From RBG-16-66-20 sp040752005 (GTDB lineage: Bacteria; Pseudomonadota; Gammaproteobacteria; Burkholderiales; SG8-39): DNA of 64,000 nt. The stretch is taken from the NCBI GenBank assembly GCA_040752005.1, contig JBFMFX010000004.1, positions 1-64,000 on the forward strand, read 5' to 3'. This document shows positions 1 to 8,364 of this stretch, piece by piece. The number at the start of each line of letters is the position of its first letter. The stretch's first letter is position 1. The position numbers and the translations under genes are program-made. The notes below the pieces were generated by a model, which was given only the letters and a program-made list of their open reading frames with translations, was not told the DNA's origin and did no database searches.

Positions 1-1
1 C

Positions 2-313
2 TCGATGCCCTGCCCTGGAGTCTTTGACCGCCAGCAGCCGGCCTGGCGCGAGGCGGTGCTGCCGCGCGGCCTGCCGCGGGTGGCCATCGAGGCGGGCGCC
101 TCCGATTACTGGCGCAAGTACGTCGGCTTGGACGGCGCCGTCGTGGGCCTGGACCGCTACGGCGAATCCGCCCCCGCCGCCGAACTCTTCAAACACTTCG
201 GCTTTACGCCGGAGCGCGTCGCGCAGGCAGTACGGGACATCGTCGGTCGCGCTGCGACGTCCCGGACCGAGGATGCGCTCGACGACTCGCGATTCGTGCG
301 TTCGATGAATTGA
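2..313 (+). CDS. tkt: Transketolase, C-terminal end (partial)
   Basis: This reading frame enters from the left edge, so only the last ~103 codons are present. The segment VAIEAG...YVGLDG followed by GESAPAAELFKHFGFT is the signature of the transketolase C-terminal domain, which helps form the dimer. The enzyme moves two-carbon units in the Calvin cycle and pentose-phosphate pathway using thiamine diphosphate; the catalytic domains lie outside the window. The tail after the last conserved helix (about 20 residues, ending FVRSMN) is longer than usual and looks unconserved. Calvin-cycle use is likely in an autotrophic sulfur oxidiser but is not shown here. Confidence 0.88.
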   Translation, partial: SMPCPGVFDRQQPAWREAVLPRGLPRVAIEAGASDYWRKYVGLDGAVVGLDRYGESAPAAELFKHFGFTPERVAQAVRDIVGRAATSRTEDALDDSRFVRSMN

Positions 314-506
314 AGCGCAGCCCGCACAGTGCATGAATCGCGCGCGCTGTCTTTCGGCGGCGGCGAGTGCACGAGGTTTTTGGGCAACCCCGGGCCTCCT
401 CCTCCCGGAGCGTGACTTCCATGCTCGTGCCCCGCAGCGCCTGCCTTCCCGCCGGCCTCCTCGCGGCGACGCCCGGCTTGGCGGCAACCCGGTTCCGGCC
501 GCGGCC

Positions 507-1409
507 TCAGAGGTTGTGCGGGTGCCGCGCCTCTGCGAAGAACAGCCAGCGCTCGGCGATGAGCGCCGTGAGCTGGGCGAGGAACGCCAAGAGATACGCA
601 CCCAGGGTGCCCCCGCCCCAGCCGAGAAGCCAGCCCGGCACCGGGAAGAAGAAGACCAAGAACATCCAGCGCGCCGCGGCGAGCACCCGCACTGGCCTGC
701 TGCGGAAGGACTCGCGGGTGTCGAACGAGCCGACGGTGGATCCCTGCGTACTCTGCACCGCACGCGGATGCGGGACACCGATCGTCGCGGCGGTGGTGGC
801 GAGCGGACGCAGCCGGGCGTTGCGCAGAAATGCCGCGCCGCGCGCAAGCCACGCGAGGGCGGCGAGCACGAAGGCAGCGAGCGCGAGCGGTCCGGCGAAG
901 GGCGGATGCGCGAGCACCGCGAGCGGCACGGCGAGGGTGAAGCCGGTGGCGGCACCAAGCAGCGCGAAATTCACCGGCGTGAGCGGCGTCGCCCATTCGC
1001 GCACGAACGAAACGCACGCGTAGATCATCCCGGTGCACAGAAAAAGCGCGGCGTCGAGCGCGACGGCGAGGGCGCCGATCGCGAGTGTCCCGGCGCGCGG
1101 CAAGCCGAACGCATGCGCCGCGCCCCATGCCGCCACCGCCGCCATGAAGGCGGCAAGCGCGAGTTGCGCGCGCGTCAGCCACGCGTTGCGCCAGTGCGCC
1201 GCCGCGCGCAAGCCGTGCGCCGCACCGCGCGCCCCGAAGAGGGACACCGCAAGGCCCGGGGAAGCGAGCGCCAACGCCAGCGCCGCGCCAGCCGCATGAA
1301 ACGCAAGCGGCGCAGGCCGAGCGAGCTCCGCTGCAAACAGCGCGATCGCGAGTCCTTGCGCCGCGCCAAGAAGCGAGGTCACGAGCGCCGTCACTGCCGC
1401 AGATATCAA
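507..1409 (-). CDS. DmsC-like membrane anchor subunit
   Basis: About 300 residues and mostly hydrophobic (roughly eight membrane segments). It resembles DmsC, the quinol-interacting anchor of DMSO-reductase-type enzymes: an early AAQGLAIALF helix, an AAHWRNAWLTRAQ motif after helix 2, and a late FFFPVPGWLLGWG helix. I chose the TTG at 1409 because GGCGAGG lies six bases upstream and the length then fits the family; the frame is open further up, to 1550, with unlike sequence. It is the last gene of a four-gene minus-strand operon. No dmsA or dmsB partner is nearby, so it may pass electrons between quinone and another donor, perhaps the lipoyl or thiol proteins encoded upstream. Confidence 0.65.
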   Translation of the reverse strand: MISAAVTALVTSLLGAAQGLAIALFAAELARPAPLAFHAAGAALALALASPGLAVSLFGARGAAHGLRAAAHWRNAWLTRAQLALAAFMAAVAAWGAAHAFGLPRAGTLAIGALAVALDAALFLCTGMIYACVSFVREWATPLTPVNFALLGAATGFTLAVPLAVLAHPPFAGPLALAAFVLAALAWLARGAAFLRNARLRPLATTAATIGVPHPRAVQSTQGSTVGSFDTRESFRSRPVRVLAAARWMFLVFFFPVPGWLLGWGGGTLGAYLLAFLAQLTALIAERWLFFAEARHPHNL

Positions 1410-1577
1410 CGTAAGCCTCGCCGGATCTCCGCATGCCGGTCCGCGGGCAGCCGGGCTCGGCACACTCCAGCCCTCGTCGAGCGCATCGCGGCGGCGCGAC
1501 CGTGCCCGGTCGCCCTGCGGCAGCCGGCTCGCGGTGCCGGCGCGCGCCAACCTGCGCTCCGGGAAAGCTCCGGAGCA

Positions 1578-2297
1578 TTATGCCTTGCTGCTGCCGGGCT
1601 CGACCTCCAGGCATCCATCGGATCGCGTTTGCGCGGTCGAGCCGAGCACAAGCGGTACGATTCGCAGCGCAAAAGCCACCAGTGCGGCCCAGGCGAGCGC
1701 GCCGGCCGCGAGCGCGAGTAAACGCTCGCCCGCCGCGAGCCCCGCTGCGAGCCCGATCGCTCCCGCGTGGCCGAGCGCCTGCTGCACCCACGCGAGGGCG
1801 CCGGCGCGGATCGGCCGGCCGGTGAAGCGCGGCAGCAGGTGCTCGCCCAGTCCGAAGATGAAGAACGCGACGAAGCCCAGACCGAATGCGTGCACGGCCG
1901 CCGCGCGCCATGGTGCGTCGCCCGCGATGCCGCCGGCGGCGACGAGCGCCGCGCCCGCGGCCACGAGATACAACGCTGCGGCGGCGACCGCCCACGCGCT
2001 CGTCGCCTCCAGCGTCAGACCGACGTAGCGCGCCGCGCCCGCCGGCCGCGCGGGCGCGGCGGCGACGAGCTCGCGCGCCTGTGCGAGGGTGGGCACGCCC
2101 ACGTGCTTCAACTCGCCGTCGATCACCGTCGCCGGGACCGCGCGCACGCCGAGGCGCGCCACCACCGCGCGGCCCTCGGGCTGACCGACGTCGAGCACCT
2201 CGAAGGCGATCGCGCGTTCCTCCGCCACCGCGCGCCAGGTCCTTTCCGCCGCGCGGCACGGCACGCACCACTCCGACACCAGCAACTGCACCCGCAT
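1578..2297 (-). CDS. Thioredoxin-like domain fused to heme-copper-oxidase-like membrane segments
   Basis: 239 residues. Residues 1-80 form a short thioredoxin/glutaredoxin-like fold with a CVPC active site (Cys11, Cys14) and a cis-proline at about 55 (RAVPAT). Residues ~95-230 hold four or five membrane helices, with a His-containing HAFGLGFVAFFIFGLGEHLLPRF stretch like short cytochrome-oxidase subunit I relatives. There is no signal peptide, so the thiol domain probably faces the cytoplasm. The ATG lies two bases after the stop of the lipoyl-protein gene, so they are co-transcribed. I know no named family with this architecture. A thiol-disulfide relay to the membrane is an inference. Confidence 0.7.
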   Translation of the reverse strand: MRVQLLVSEWCVPCRAAERTWRAVAEERAIAFEVLDVGQPEGRAVVARLGVRAVPATVIDGELKHVGVPTLAQARELVAAAPARPAGAARYVGLTLEATSAWAVAAAALYLVAAGAALVAAGGIAGDAPWRAAAVHAFGLGFVAFFIFGLGEHLLPRFTGRPIRAGALAWVQQALGHAGAIGLAAGLAAGERLLALAAGALAWAALVAFALRIVPLVLGSTAQTRSDGCLEVEPGSSKA

Positions 2298-2299
2298 CG

Positions 2300-2746
2300 T
2301 CACTCGGTGCAGCGCATGCACTGGATCCCGTACCTGTCTATCCACGCCTTCAGCGCCTCGATCGCCTCCGGGCCGCGCTTCAGGCGCGCGTATGCCGATT
2401 GCGCGTCGTCCGGCCGCAGCACGAGCAGCCACGCATCGGTGTAGGGCGCGACGTTGACCAGGCCCGGGTCTTTCGCCACCGCCTCGTTCACACGCACGAG
2501 CGTGCCATCGAAGGGCGCCGGCACGCCGCCCACCCATTTGCCCGACTCGAGCGTGGCGAGGCTCTTTCCGGCCCGCCGGTGCGTGCCCGGTTTGCGGAAG
2601 GTGGCGGCGACCACCCGCCCGGCCATCGTCTGCGCCGGATCGGTGAGCCCGATCGTGAAGGTGCCGTCCCCGTTCGGTCGCGCCCACAGGTAGTCGAGGT
2701 CGTACCAGAGATCCTCGGGCAGCTCGCAGCCCCGGTATTCGGCCAT
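2300..2746 (-). CDS. GcvH/LbpA-like lipoyl-carrier protein
   Basis: 148 residues with the lipoyl-domain fold of the glycine-cleavage H protein. The motif LESGKWVG places the modified lysine at residue 70. The start (CELPEDLWYDLDYLW) and the C-terminal CMRCTE (Cys143, Cys146) resemble LbpA, the lipoate-binding protein of the sulfur-oxidising sHdr pathway, more than housekeeping GcvH. No gcvT or gcvP is nearby. Genes with two-base gaps on both sides encode membrane proteins, one carrying a CxxC thioredoxin domain. The likely role is a covalent lipoate carrier for sulfur or thiol electron transfer in the cytoplasm. The sHdr genes themselves are not in the window, so LbpA is a family resemblance. 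Confidence 0.75.
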   Translation of the reverse strand: MAEYRGCELPEDLWYDLDYLWARPNGDGTFTIGLTDPAQTMAGRVVAATFRKPGTHRRAGKSLATLESGKWVGGVPAPFDGTLVRVNEAVAKDPGLVNVAPYTDAWLLVLRPDDAQSAYARLKRGPEAIEALKAWIDRYGIQCMRCTE

Positions 2747-2748
2747 CG

Positions 2749-3144
2749 CTACCCCCGCCGCGCCCAGGGGCGAACGGTGAAGACGACGTTGAGCGCAAAG
2801 AGCGCAAAACCGAGCCACAGCAGCGCGCCGCCGGCCGCGACCGCGGCGCGCGCGCCGCCGAGCCAGCCGGCGACCATCGCCACCAGCCCCGCGTTCACCA
2901 GCGCGAATTGCGCATCGGCGAGCCGCTCGGAAAAAAGTGCGCGCCCCGCAAAGCGCGGCAGCACGTGCAGCGCGACGCCGAAGATCATCATGCCGACGAA
3001 GCCGACGAGCATCAGATGCGCGTGCGCGCGCAGCGCGTTGCCCGGCACCGCCGACGGATCGGCGAGCCACGCAAGGCCGAGCAGGCCGCCGGCGAGCGCG
3101 TAAAGGAGCGCGGCGGCGATGAACCAGCGGTTGCGCGCGAGCAT
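2749..3144 (-). CDS. Short cytochrome-oxidase-subunit-I-like membrane protein
   Basis: 131 residues with about four membrane helices, first gene of the four-gene operon. It contains RAHAHLMLVGFVGMMIFG then ALHVLPRFAGR, the pattern of short proteins related to the heme-binding helices of heme-copper oxidase subunit I or NnrS; the histidines could bind heme. The ATG at 3144 follows a divergent phosphoesterase gene, leaving about 70 bases for both promoters. The same membrane module recurs, fused to a thioredoxin domain, two genes downstream, so the operon carries two copies. Function unknown. Confidence 0.65.
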   Translation of the reverse strand: MLARNRWFIAAALLYALAGGLLGLAWLADPSAVPGNALRAHAHLMLVGFVGMMIFGVALHVLPRFAGRALFSERLADAQFALVNAGLVAMVAGWLGGARAAVAAGGALLWLGFALFALNVVFTVRPWARRG

Positions 3145-3213
3145 GCCTTCACGGTAGCCGGGCGCGGCCGCGCCTCCTTGACGCGGATCAAAGGCGCCAG
3201 CCATCATCGCGAG

Positions 3214-3744
3214 ATGAAAATCTGCATCGTGTCCGACAGTCACGACCGCGCCGACGCGCTCGCGCAGGCGGTGCGCGAGGCAAAGGCCTCCGGCGCGCAG
3301 GCGGTCGTGCACTGCGGCGACGTGATCGGCGCGCAAACGCTCAAGGCGGCGCTCGCGGCGGCGCTCCCGCTGCACGTCATCCACGGCAACAACGTCGGCG
3401 ACCCGGCGATGCTCTACAGCGTCGCGCGCGCGAGCGCAGGGCTGCTTCACTATCACGGCGCCGATGCGCGGCTCGATCTCGGCGGGCGCCGGGTGTTCGT
3501 CGTGCACTACCCCGAGTACGGCTACGCGATGGCCTGCACCGGCGACTGGGACCTGGTGTGCTGCGGCCACTCCCACCAGTACGAGGTGCGCAAGGTGGCG
3601 AACGTGAAGGGCGGCGAGACGTGGCTGGTCAACCCGGGCACGGTGGCGGGGCTTGCGGCGCCGCCGACGTGGGTGCTTGGCGATCTGGCGGCGATGCGTT
3701 TCGAACGGCGCGAGCTGGGGCGCGCGCATTCAATGGCTGTATGA
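3214..3744 (+). CDS. YfcE/MJ0936-family metallophosphoesterase
   Basis: 176 residues of the calcineurin-like phosphoesterase fold. Metal ligands are visible in order: SDSHDR near the start, HCGDVIG, HGNNVGD, and the late pair CCGHSHQYE with VNPGTV. Such proteins are small Mn-dependent phosphodiesterases of uncertain natural substrate. I chose the ATG at 3214; the open frame extends further upstream but without family sequence. It is divergent from the lipoyl operon and upstream of aprM, separated by 190 bases, so it is probably not part of the apr operon. Confidence 0.8.
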   Translation: MKICIVSDSHDRADALAQAVREAKASGAQAVVHCGDVIGAQTLKAALAAALPLHVIHGNNVGDPAMLYSVARASAGLLHYHGADARLDLGGRRVFVVHYPEYGYAMACTGDWDLVCCGHSHQYEVRKVANVKGGETWLVNPGTVAGLAAPPTWVLGDLAAMRFERRELGRAHSMAV

Positions 3745-3934
3745 GCGCATAGCGAACGCTAAGCGTCGCGGCGCGACGCCGCACTTAGAATTCCGTCCGA
3801 GCCGAGGGCACCGATGCCGAAGAAACGGGGCTTTTGCGCGGCGCGGCGCCGGCGCTTGAGGTCCCGGACCGCGCGCTCGAGGCGTTGCCGCAGTGGGCGC
3901 GCGGCGCAAGGTTCGCTACAGGGAGAAGCGCAAG

Positions 3935-4747
3935 ATGTTCACCGTCAATCCGTTCGCCAGTGTCGCGGCCGAGCTGTCGCCGGCCTTCATGCAGTGGTAC
4001 GTGGTCGCGATGGTCGCGCTGGTGATCCTCGGCACGCTCGCTGACGTCGTGCACAAGGGCAGCGCCAAGTACTTTTTCGCCAACTGGCGCCGTACCCGGG
4101 CGAGCGGCGCGCGCCAGGTGGGCGGCGGCGAGCTGCTCGGCATCGCCCTGCAGACGCTGCTGGTGGACGTGCTCGCCTCGGGCGAGTTCTGCAACCTGCG
4201 CCGGCGCATCGCCCACCTGCTCGGCATGTACGGCTTTATCCTTTACGTGCTCGCCACCGCGGTACTGGTGTTCGACGCGGCGGCGGCACCGTTCTGGTCG
4301 GCGCTGTGGTGGATCGGGGCGGCTCTGATCTGCGTCGGCGGTTACTGGTTCTGGTTCTTCATCCGCGTCGACGTGGCGGCCGAAGGAAAGTCGCCGTTCC
4401 GTGTGATGCGTGCCGACCTGTTCATCCTGTCGCTGCTCGCCAGCGCCACGCTCGCGCTCGTCTGGGCAGCCGCGGGCGGCGGCGCCGGCGTGCTGTTCGG
4501 GCTGTACCTCCTGGCGACCACCGTGCTGTTCGGCGGCGTGCCCTGGTCGAAGTTCGCCCACATGTTCTTCAAGCCGGCGGCCGCGTTCGAAAAGCGGCTG
4601 GCGCAGGCGAACGGCAGCTGCGAGAACCTGCCGACGCTCTCCCGCGACGATCCCGAGCAGCGCAAGCGGCATTCGATGGAACTGCTGCGCGACGCCCCGA
4701 TGGACATGGGTCTGGGCATCAAGCGGGAAGCGCCGCGGCATTACTGA
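3935..4747 (+). CDS. aprM: APS reductase membrane anchor AprM
   Basis: 270 residues with about five membrane helices (the first at ~20-40), ending in a hydrophilic tail. Sequence and position directly before aprBA match AprM, found in many sulfur oxidisers in place of the Qmo complex and thought to link AprBA to the quinone pool. GGGAGAAG precedes the ATG. The 190 bases upstream hold no supported gene and should contain the apr promoter. Redox cofactors in AprM are not obvious from the sequence. Confidence 0.88.
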   Translation: MFTVNPFASVAAELSPAFMQWYVVAMVALVILGTLADVVHKGSAKYFFANWRRTRASGARQVGGGELLGIALQTLLVDVLASGEFCNLRRRIAHLLGMYGFILYVLATAVLVFDAAAAPFWSALWWIGAALICVGGYWFWFFIRVDVAAEGKSPFRVMRADLFILSLLASATLALVWAAAGGGAGVLFGLYLLATTVLFGGVPWSKFAHMFFKPAAAFEKRLAQANGSCENLPTLSRDDPEQRKRHSMELLRDAPMDMGLGIKREAPRHY

Positions 4748-4804
4748 GCGATGCGCGGCGGCAGCGAGGCGATTGGACTGGTGACGAACAAGGGGGACTG
4801 ACGA

Positions 4805-5284
4805 ATGCCGACCTTCGTCTACATGACGAGGTGCGACGGGTGCGGACACTGCGTGGACATCTGCCCGTCGGACATCATGCACATCGACGAGACGTATCGG
4901 CGCGCGTACAACATCGAGCCGAACATGTGCTGGGAGTGCTACTCGTGCGTCAAGGCCTGCCCCCAGCACGCGATCGACGTGCGCGGTTACGCCGATTTCG
5001 CGCCGCTCGGCCACAGCGTGCGCGTGCACCGCGACGAGCAGCGCGGCACGATCGCCTGGCGGATCAAGTTCCGCAACGGCACGGAGAAGAACTTCCTGTC
5101 GCCGATCACCACCAAGCCGTGGGGCCAGGCGATCCCCGACCTGCGCCGGGTGCCGCCGCCCAGCAAGGAGATGCGCGACAGCCAGCTACTTTTCAACGAG
5201 CCGAAGTACCTTCGTTTTGACGACGGCGGCCTGCGCACGCTCAAGGACGCCGGTCTCAAGTTCACGAAAGGCGTGTCCTACTAA
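4805..5284 (+). CDS. aprB: Adenylylsulfate reductase beta subunit
   Basis: 159 residues. Two [4Fe-4S] clusters are evident: Cys10, 13, 16, 20 (CDGCGHCVDICP) and Cys42, 45, 48, 52 (CWECYSCVKACP). The C-terminal half wraps around AprA in known structures. AprBA runs oxidatively here, joining sulfite and AMP to APS in the cytoplasm, with electrons leaving through these clusters. Its TAA shares one base with the ATG of aprA, indicating coupled translation. Confidence 0.95.
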   Translation: MPTFVYMTRCDGCGHCVDICPSDIMHIDETYRRAYNIEPNMCWECYSCVKACPQHAIDVRGYADFAPLGHSVRVHRDEQRGTIAWRIKFRNGTEKNFLSPITTKPWGQAIPDLRRVPPPSKEMRDSQLLFNEPKYLRFDDGGLRTLKDAGLKFTKGVSY

Positions 5285-7149
5285 TGGCATACGACACCAT
5301 CATCGAGGACGGCATCGACATCCTGATCGTCGGTGGCGGCATGGGCGGCACGGGCGCCGCCTTCGAGGCGCGCTACTGGGGGCAGAACAAGAAGATCGTG
5401 ATCGCCGAGAAGGCGAACATCGACCGCTCGGGCGCGGTGGCGCAGGGGTTGTACGCGATCAACTGCTACATGGGCACGCGCTGGGGAGAAAACCAGCCGG
5501 AGGACCATGTCCGCTACGCGCGCATCGACCTGATGGGCATGGTGCGCGAGGACCTGCAGTTCGACATGGCGCGCCACGTGGACTCCACGGTGCACCAGTT
5601 CGAGGAGTGGGGCCTGCCGATCATGCGCAACCCCAAGACCGGGCGCTACCAGCGCGAGGGCCGCTGGCAGATCATGATTCACGGCGAGTCCTACAAGCCG
5701 ATCGTGGCCGAAGCGGCCAAGAAATCGGCCGACAAGATCTTCAACCGCATCTGCGTCACCCATCTGCTGATGGACGAGAGCCGCGAGAACCGGGTGGCCG
5801 GAGCGGTCGGATTCAACGTGCGCACCGGCAACTTCCACGTCTTCAAGGCGAAGACGGTGATCTGCGCGGCGGGCGGCGCCTCCAACATCTTCAAGCCGCG
5901 TTCGGTCGGCGAGGGGGCGGGACGCACCTGGTACGCCCCGTGGTCGTCGGCCTCCGCCTACGGCCTGCTGATCAACGCCGGGGCCAAGATGACGCAGATG
6001 GAGAACCGGATCGTGCTCGCCCGCTTCAAGGACGGCTACGGTCCGGTCGGCGCCTACTTCCTGCACCTGAAGACCTATACGCAGAACGGTCTGGGCGAAG
6101 AGTACGAGTCCAAGTGGTGGCCCGAGCTGCAGAAAATGGTGGGCAAGGAATACCTGGATCCGGAGTCGTGGCATCTCACGCACAGGCCGATCCCCACCTG
6201 CCTGCGCAATCACGCGATCATCGCCGAGATCAACGCCGGTCGCGGTCCGATCCACATGGTGACGATGCGCGCGTTCCAGGATCCGCATCTGGAGGAAGTG
6301 GGCTGGGAGAACTTCCTCGGCATGACCGTCGGGCAGGCGGTGCTGTGGGCCGCGACCGACGTGGACCCGAAGAACGAAAACCCGGAGCTGACCACCTCGG
6401 AGCCGTACGTGATGGGCTCGCACGCGACCGGCTCCGGCGCCTGGTGCTCGGGCCCCGAGGACCTGTCGCCGCCGGAGTATTTCTGGGGCTACAACCGCAT
6501 GACGACGGTGCACGGCCTGTTCGGCGCCGGCGACGCGGTCGGCGGGACTCCGCACGCGTTTTCCTCCGGTTCGTTCACCGAGGGCCGGCTGGCCGCCAAG
6601 GCCGCCTGCAAGTACATTGACGACGGCAAGGCCGAGGGCATCGTCGTGTCCCAGGCGCAGATCGAGCGGCTGAAGGCGGAGGTTTACAAGCCGCTGGAGC
6701 ACTATCGCATCTACCGCAACGCGGTCGTGGCCGGCGACGTCAATCCGTACTACCTCACGCCGGAACAGGGCCTGGTGCGCCTGCAGAAGCTGATGGACGA
6801 GTACTGCGGCGGTGTGACGGCCAACTACATGACCAACGAGAAGCTGCTCAATATCTGCCTCAAGAAACTGAGGGTCATGGAGGAGGACCTGGAGAACCTC
6901 GCCGCGGCGGACCTGCACCAACTGCTGCGCGCCTGGGAACTGAAGCACCGCCATCGGGCGGCCGAATGCGTCACCCACCACACGCTGTTCCGCAAGGAAA
7001 CCCGCTGGCCCGGCTACTACTACCGCGGCGACTACCTGAAGCTGGACGATCAGAACTGGCATGTGCTGACCGTCTCGCGGCGCGATCCGAAGACGGGCGA
7101 GTACACGATGGAGAAGGCGCCTCTGTACCATCTGGTGGAGGACAAGTAG
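5284..7149 (+). CDS. aprA: Adenylylsulfate reductase alpha subunit
   Basis: 621 residues, the normal AprA length. An FAD-binding GGGMGGTGAAFEARYWG motif sits near the N-terminus and the conserved GAVAQGLYAINCYMG follows. AprA carries the active-site FAD where sulfite and AMP become APS. It overlaps aprB by one base, and Sat, encoded at 10.4-11.6 kb, can complete the route to sulfate and ATP. Lineage assignment (sulfur-oxidiser group I or II) would need a tree. Confidence 0.97.
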   Translation: MAYDTIIEDGIDILIVGGGMGGTGAAFEARYWGQNKKIVIAEKANIDRSGAVAQGLYAINCYMGTRWGENQPEDHVRYARIDLMGMVREDLQFDMARHVDSTVHQFEEWGLPIMRNPKTGRYQREGRWQIMIHGESYKPIVAEAAKKSADKIFNRICVTHLLMDESRENRVAGAVGFNVRTGNFHVFKAKTVICAAGGASNIFKPRSVGEGAGRTWYAPWSSASAYGLLINAGAKMTQMENRIVLARFKDGYGPVGAYFLHLKTYTQNGLGEEYESKWWPELQKMVGKEYLDPESWHLTHRPIPTCLRNHAIIAEINAGRGPIHMVTMRAFQDPHLEEVGWENFLGMTVGQAVLWAATDVDPKNENPELTTSEPYVMGSHATGSGAWCSGPEDLSPPEYFWGYNRMTTVHGLFGAGDAVGGTPHAFSSGSFTEGRLAAKAACKYIDDGKAEGIVVSQAQIERLKAEVYKPLEHYRIYRNAVVAGDVNPYYLTPEQGLVRLQKLMDEYCGGVTANYMTNEKLLNICLKKLRVMEEDLENLAAADLHQLLRAWELKHRHRAAECVTHHTLFRKETRWPGYYYRGDYLKLDDQNWHVLTVSRRDPKTGEYTMEKAPLYHLVEDK

Positions 7150-7251
7150 CGGGCGGCGCGGGCGGGTCCTCGATCGGGCGGCGGCTCCGAGGGGCGGCGA
7201 TCGCGACGCGTTCCGGCGCCGGCCGCCGCCGAGCGCCACCGCCCGCAGGCG

Positions 7252-7611
7252 GTGAGGAGCGTGAACATCACGGAAAGATCGGACGACGAAATCCTGGCGT
7301 GGGCGAAGCCGATGTGGCGCGACCTCGTGCGGAACTCCAATGAAGGCAAATACGGCGAGTTCGCCAAGGACTTCTCCCGGTCGTTCGCGCTGGCGATGGA
7401 CCAGGTCGCCTTCGGGCACCAGTTCACCAACAGCGCGCTCGCCCGCAACCTGTCGGAGGACTTTGACGTCCTCGGCATCCTCCGCCGCGGCGAGCACGTG
7501 ACCGTGCTTTTTCGCCAGCGCAGCACCCGGAGGCCTGGCGAATGGCTCGGGCGGCTCGTGCTCGGCTACGAAGACGGCAAGGTCAGGATCTTCGGCGCGT
7601 CCATCTTCTGA
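7252..7611 (+). CDS. Hypothetical protein in the apr cluster
   Basis: 119 residues, unrecognised. Hydrophilic, no signal peptide or cysteine motif, with many charged and aromatic residues and an orderly C-terminal LGRLVLGYEDGKVRIFGASIF. The start is uncertain: GTG at 7252 or GTG at 7261; neither has a well-spaced ribosome site. It follows aprA by 102 bases and precedes a SlyD-like gene by 13 bases, so it is probably co-transcribed with apr. Confidence 0.7.
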   Translation: MRSVNITERSDDEILAWAKPMWRDLVRNSNEGKYGEFAKDFSRSFALAMDQVAFGHQFTNSALARNLSEDFDVLGILRRGEHVTVLFRQRSTRRPGEWLGRLVLGYEDGKVRIFGASIF

Positions 7612-7624
7612 ACTTCGAGCGACC

Positions 7625-8134
7625 GTGCCAGAGACCATCGGCGCCGGCAAATACGTCGAGCTCACGTACAACGTGAGGGATCGGCTGACCGGGCGCGTCC
7701 TGACCGCGGTCGAGTTTCCGCTCGGTTACGTGCACGGCCACAACGAGATACTGGCGCCCTCGATCCACGCGCAGCTGGAAGGCAAGGCCGCCGGCGACGT
7801 GATCGAGGTGCCGATCGACGGCACCCGCATTTTCGGTGCCCGCGACGAGTCGCTGGTGTTCACCGACCGCCTCGAGAACGTGCCCGAGGAGTACCGACAG
7901 GTCGGCATGTCCATCCTGATGGAAAACGACCGCGGCGAGGTGCGCACGTTTTTCGTCACTCATATGGACGACCAGACCCTGACGGTTGACGGCAACAACC
8001 CGCTTTGCGGCCGTGAGGTCGTGTTCACGCTCCGGGTCCTCGCCGTGCGCGACGCGACCGAAGCCGAGCTGCGGGCGGGCGGGCCGGTGACCCCGGGTCC
8101 CGCGGTGGATCCGACGCTGCTGCGACCGATCTGA
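7625..8134 (+). CDS. SlyD-like FKBP-type peptidyl-prolyl isomerase
   Basis: 169 residues with the FKBP/IF-domain layout of SlyD: an N-terminal KYVELTYNVRD strand, FPLGYVHGHNEILAP, an insert-in-flap region, and VDGNNPLCGREVVFTLRVLAV near the end. SlyD proteins isomerise X-Pro bonds and act as folding or metallochaperones. It lacks the His/Cys-rich metal-binding tail of E. coli SlyD. The start is GTG at 7625. Its position in the apr locus suggests a maturation helper for AprBA, which is an inference. Confidence 0.72.
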   Translation: MPETIGAGKYVELTYNVRDRLTGRVLTAVEFPLGYVHGHNEILAPSIHAQLEGKAAGDVIEVPIDGTRIFGARDESLVFTDRLENVPEEYRQVGMSILMENDRGEVRTFFVTHMDDQTLTVDGNNPLCGREVVFTLRVLAVRDATEAELRAGGPVTPGPAVDPTLLRPI

Positions 8135-8203
8135 GCCACGGTCGCCGCGGCAACCAAGCGATATATTCTTCGTTCGAAGCACAACGGACTGATCGGAGGT
8201 GAC

Positions 8204-8362
8204 ATGGAGGAGCAAAAGCCTGCACCCAAGGTGCCCGACGGGCATGCGCGTTTCGTGACCACGCGCCAGTTGCCGCCCACGGAAAAGGGCTTCGTCGGTT
8301 TCGAGACCATCTGGGAGCCCCCCCACAAGGAGGCCGAGTACGAGACGCCGAAGGCGCCATAG
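8204..8362 (+). CDS. 52-residue microprotein at the end of the apr cluster
   Basis: A short gene starting MEEQKPAPKVP and ending EYETPKAP. Support: a strong ribosome site (GGAGGT three bases before the ATG), codon use like the neighbours, and a position 69 bases after the SlyD-like gene on the same strand. The protein is hydrophilic and rich in Pro, Glu and Lys, with a central GFVGFETIWEPP segment; no cysteines and no membrane helix. Family unknown. It may be an accessory peptide of Apr, but only co-location supports this. Confidence 0.6.
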   Translation: MEEQKPAPKVPDGHARFVTTRQLPPTEKGFVGFETIWEPPHKEAEYETPKAP

Positions 8363-8364
8363 TC

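Noticed and set aside
1410..1577. Possible remnant of a DmsB-type iron-sulfur subunit before the DmsC-like gene (CAEPGCPRTG in one minus frame)
   Set aside because: Only two cysteines and no continuing ferredoxin pattern; could be chance.
157..2271. A 704-codon minus frame across the start of the window
   Set aside because: Arg/Ala/Gly-rich shadow of the real dmsC-like and thioredoxin-fusion genes; such frames are common at this GC content.
3745..3934. Short plus frames before aprM, including one starting MPKKRGFCAARRRR
   Set aside because: Basic low-complexity translation with no ribosome site; the stretch is better read as promoter and leader.
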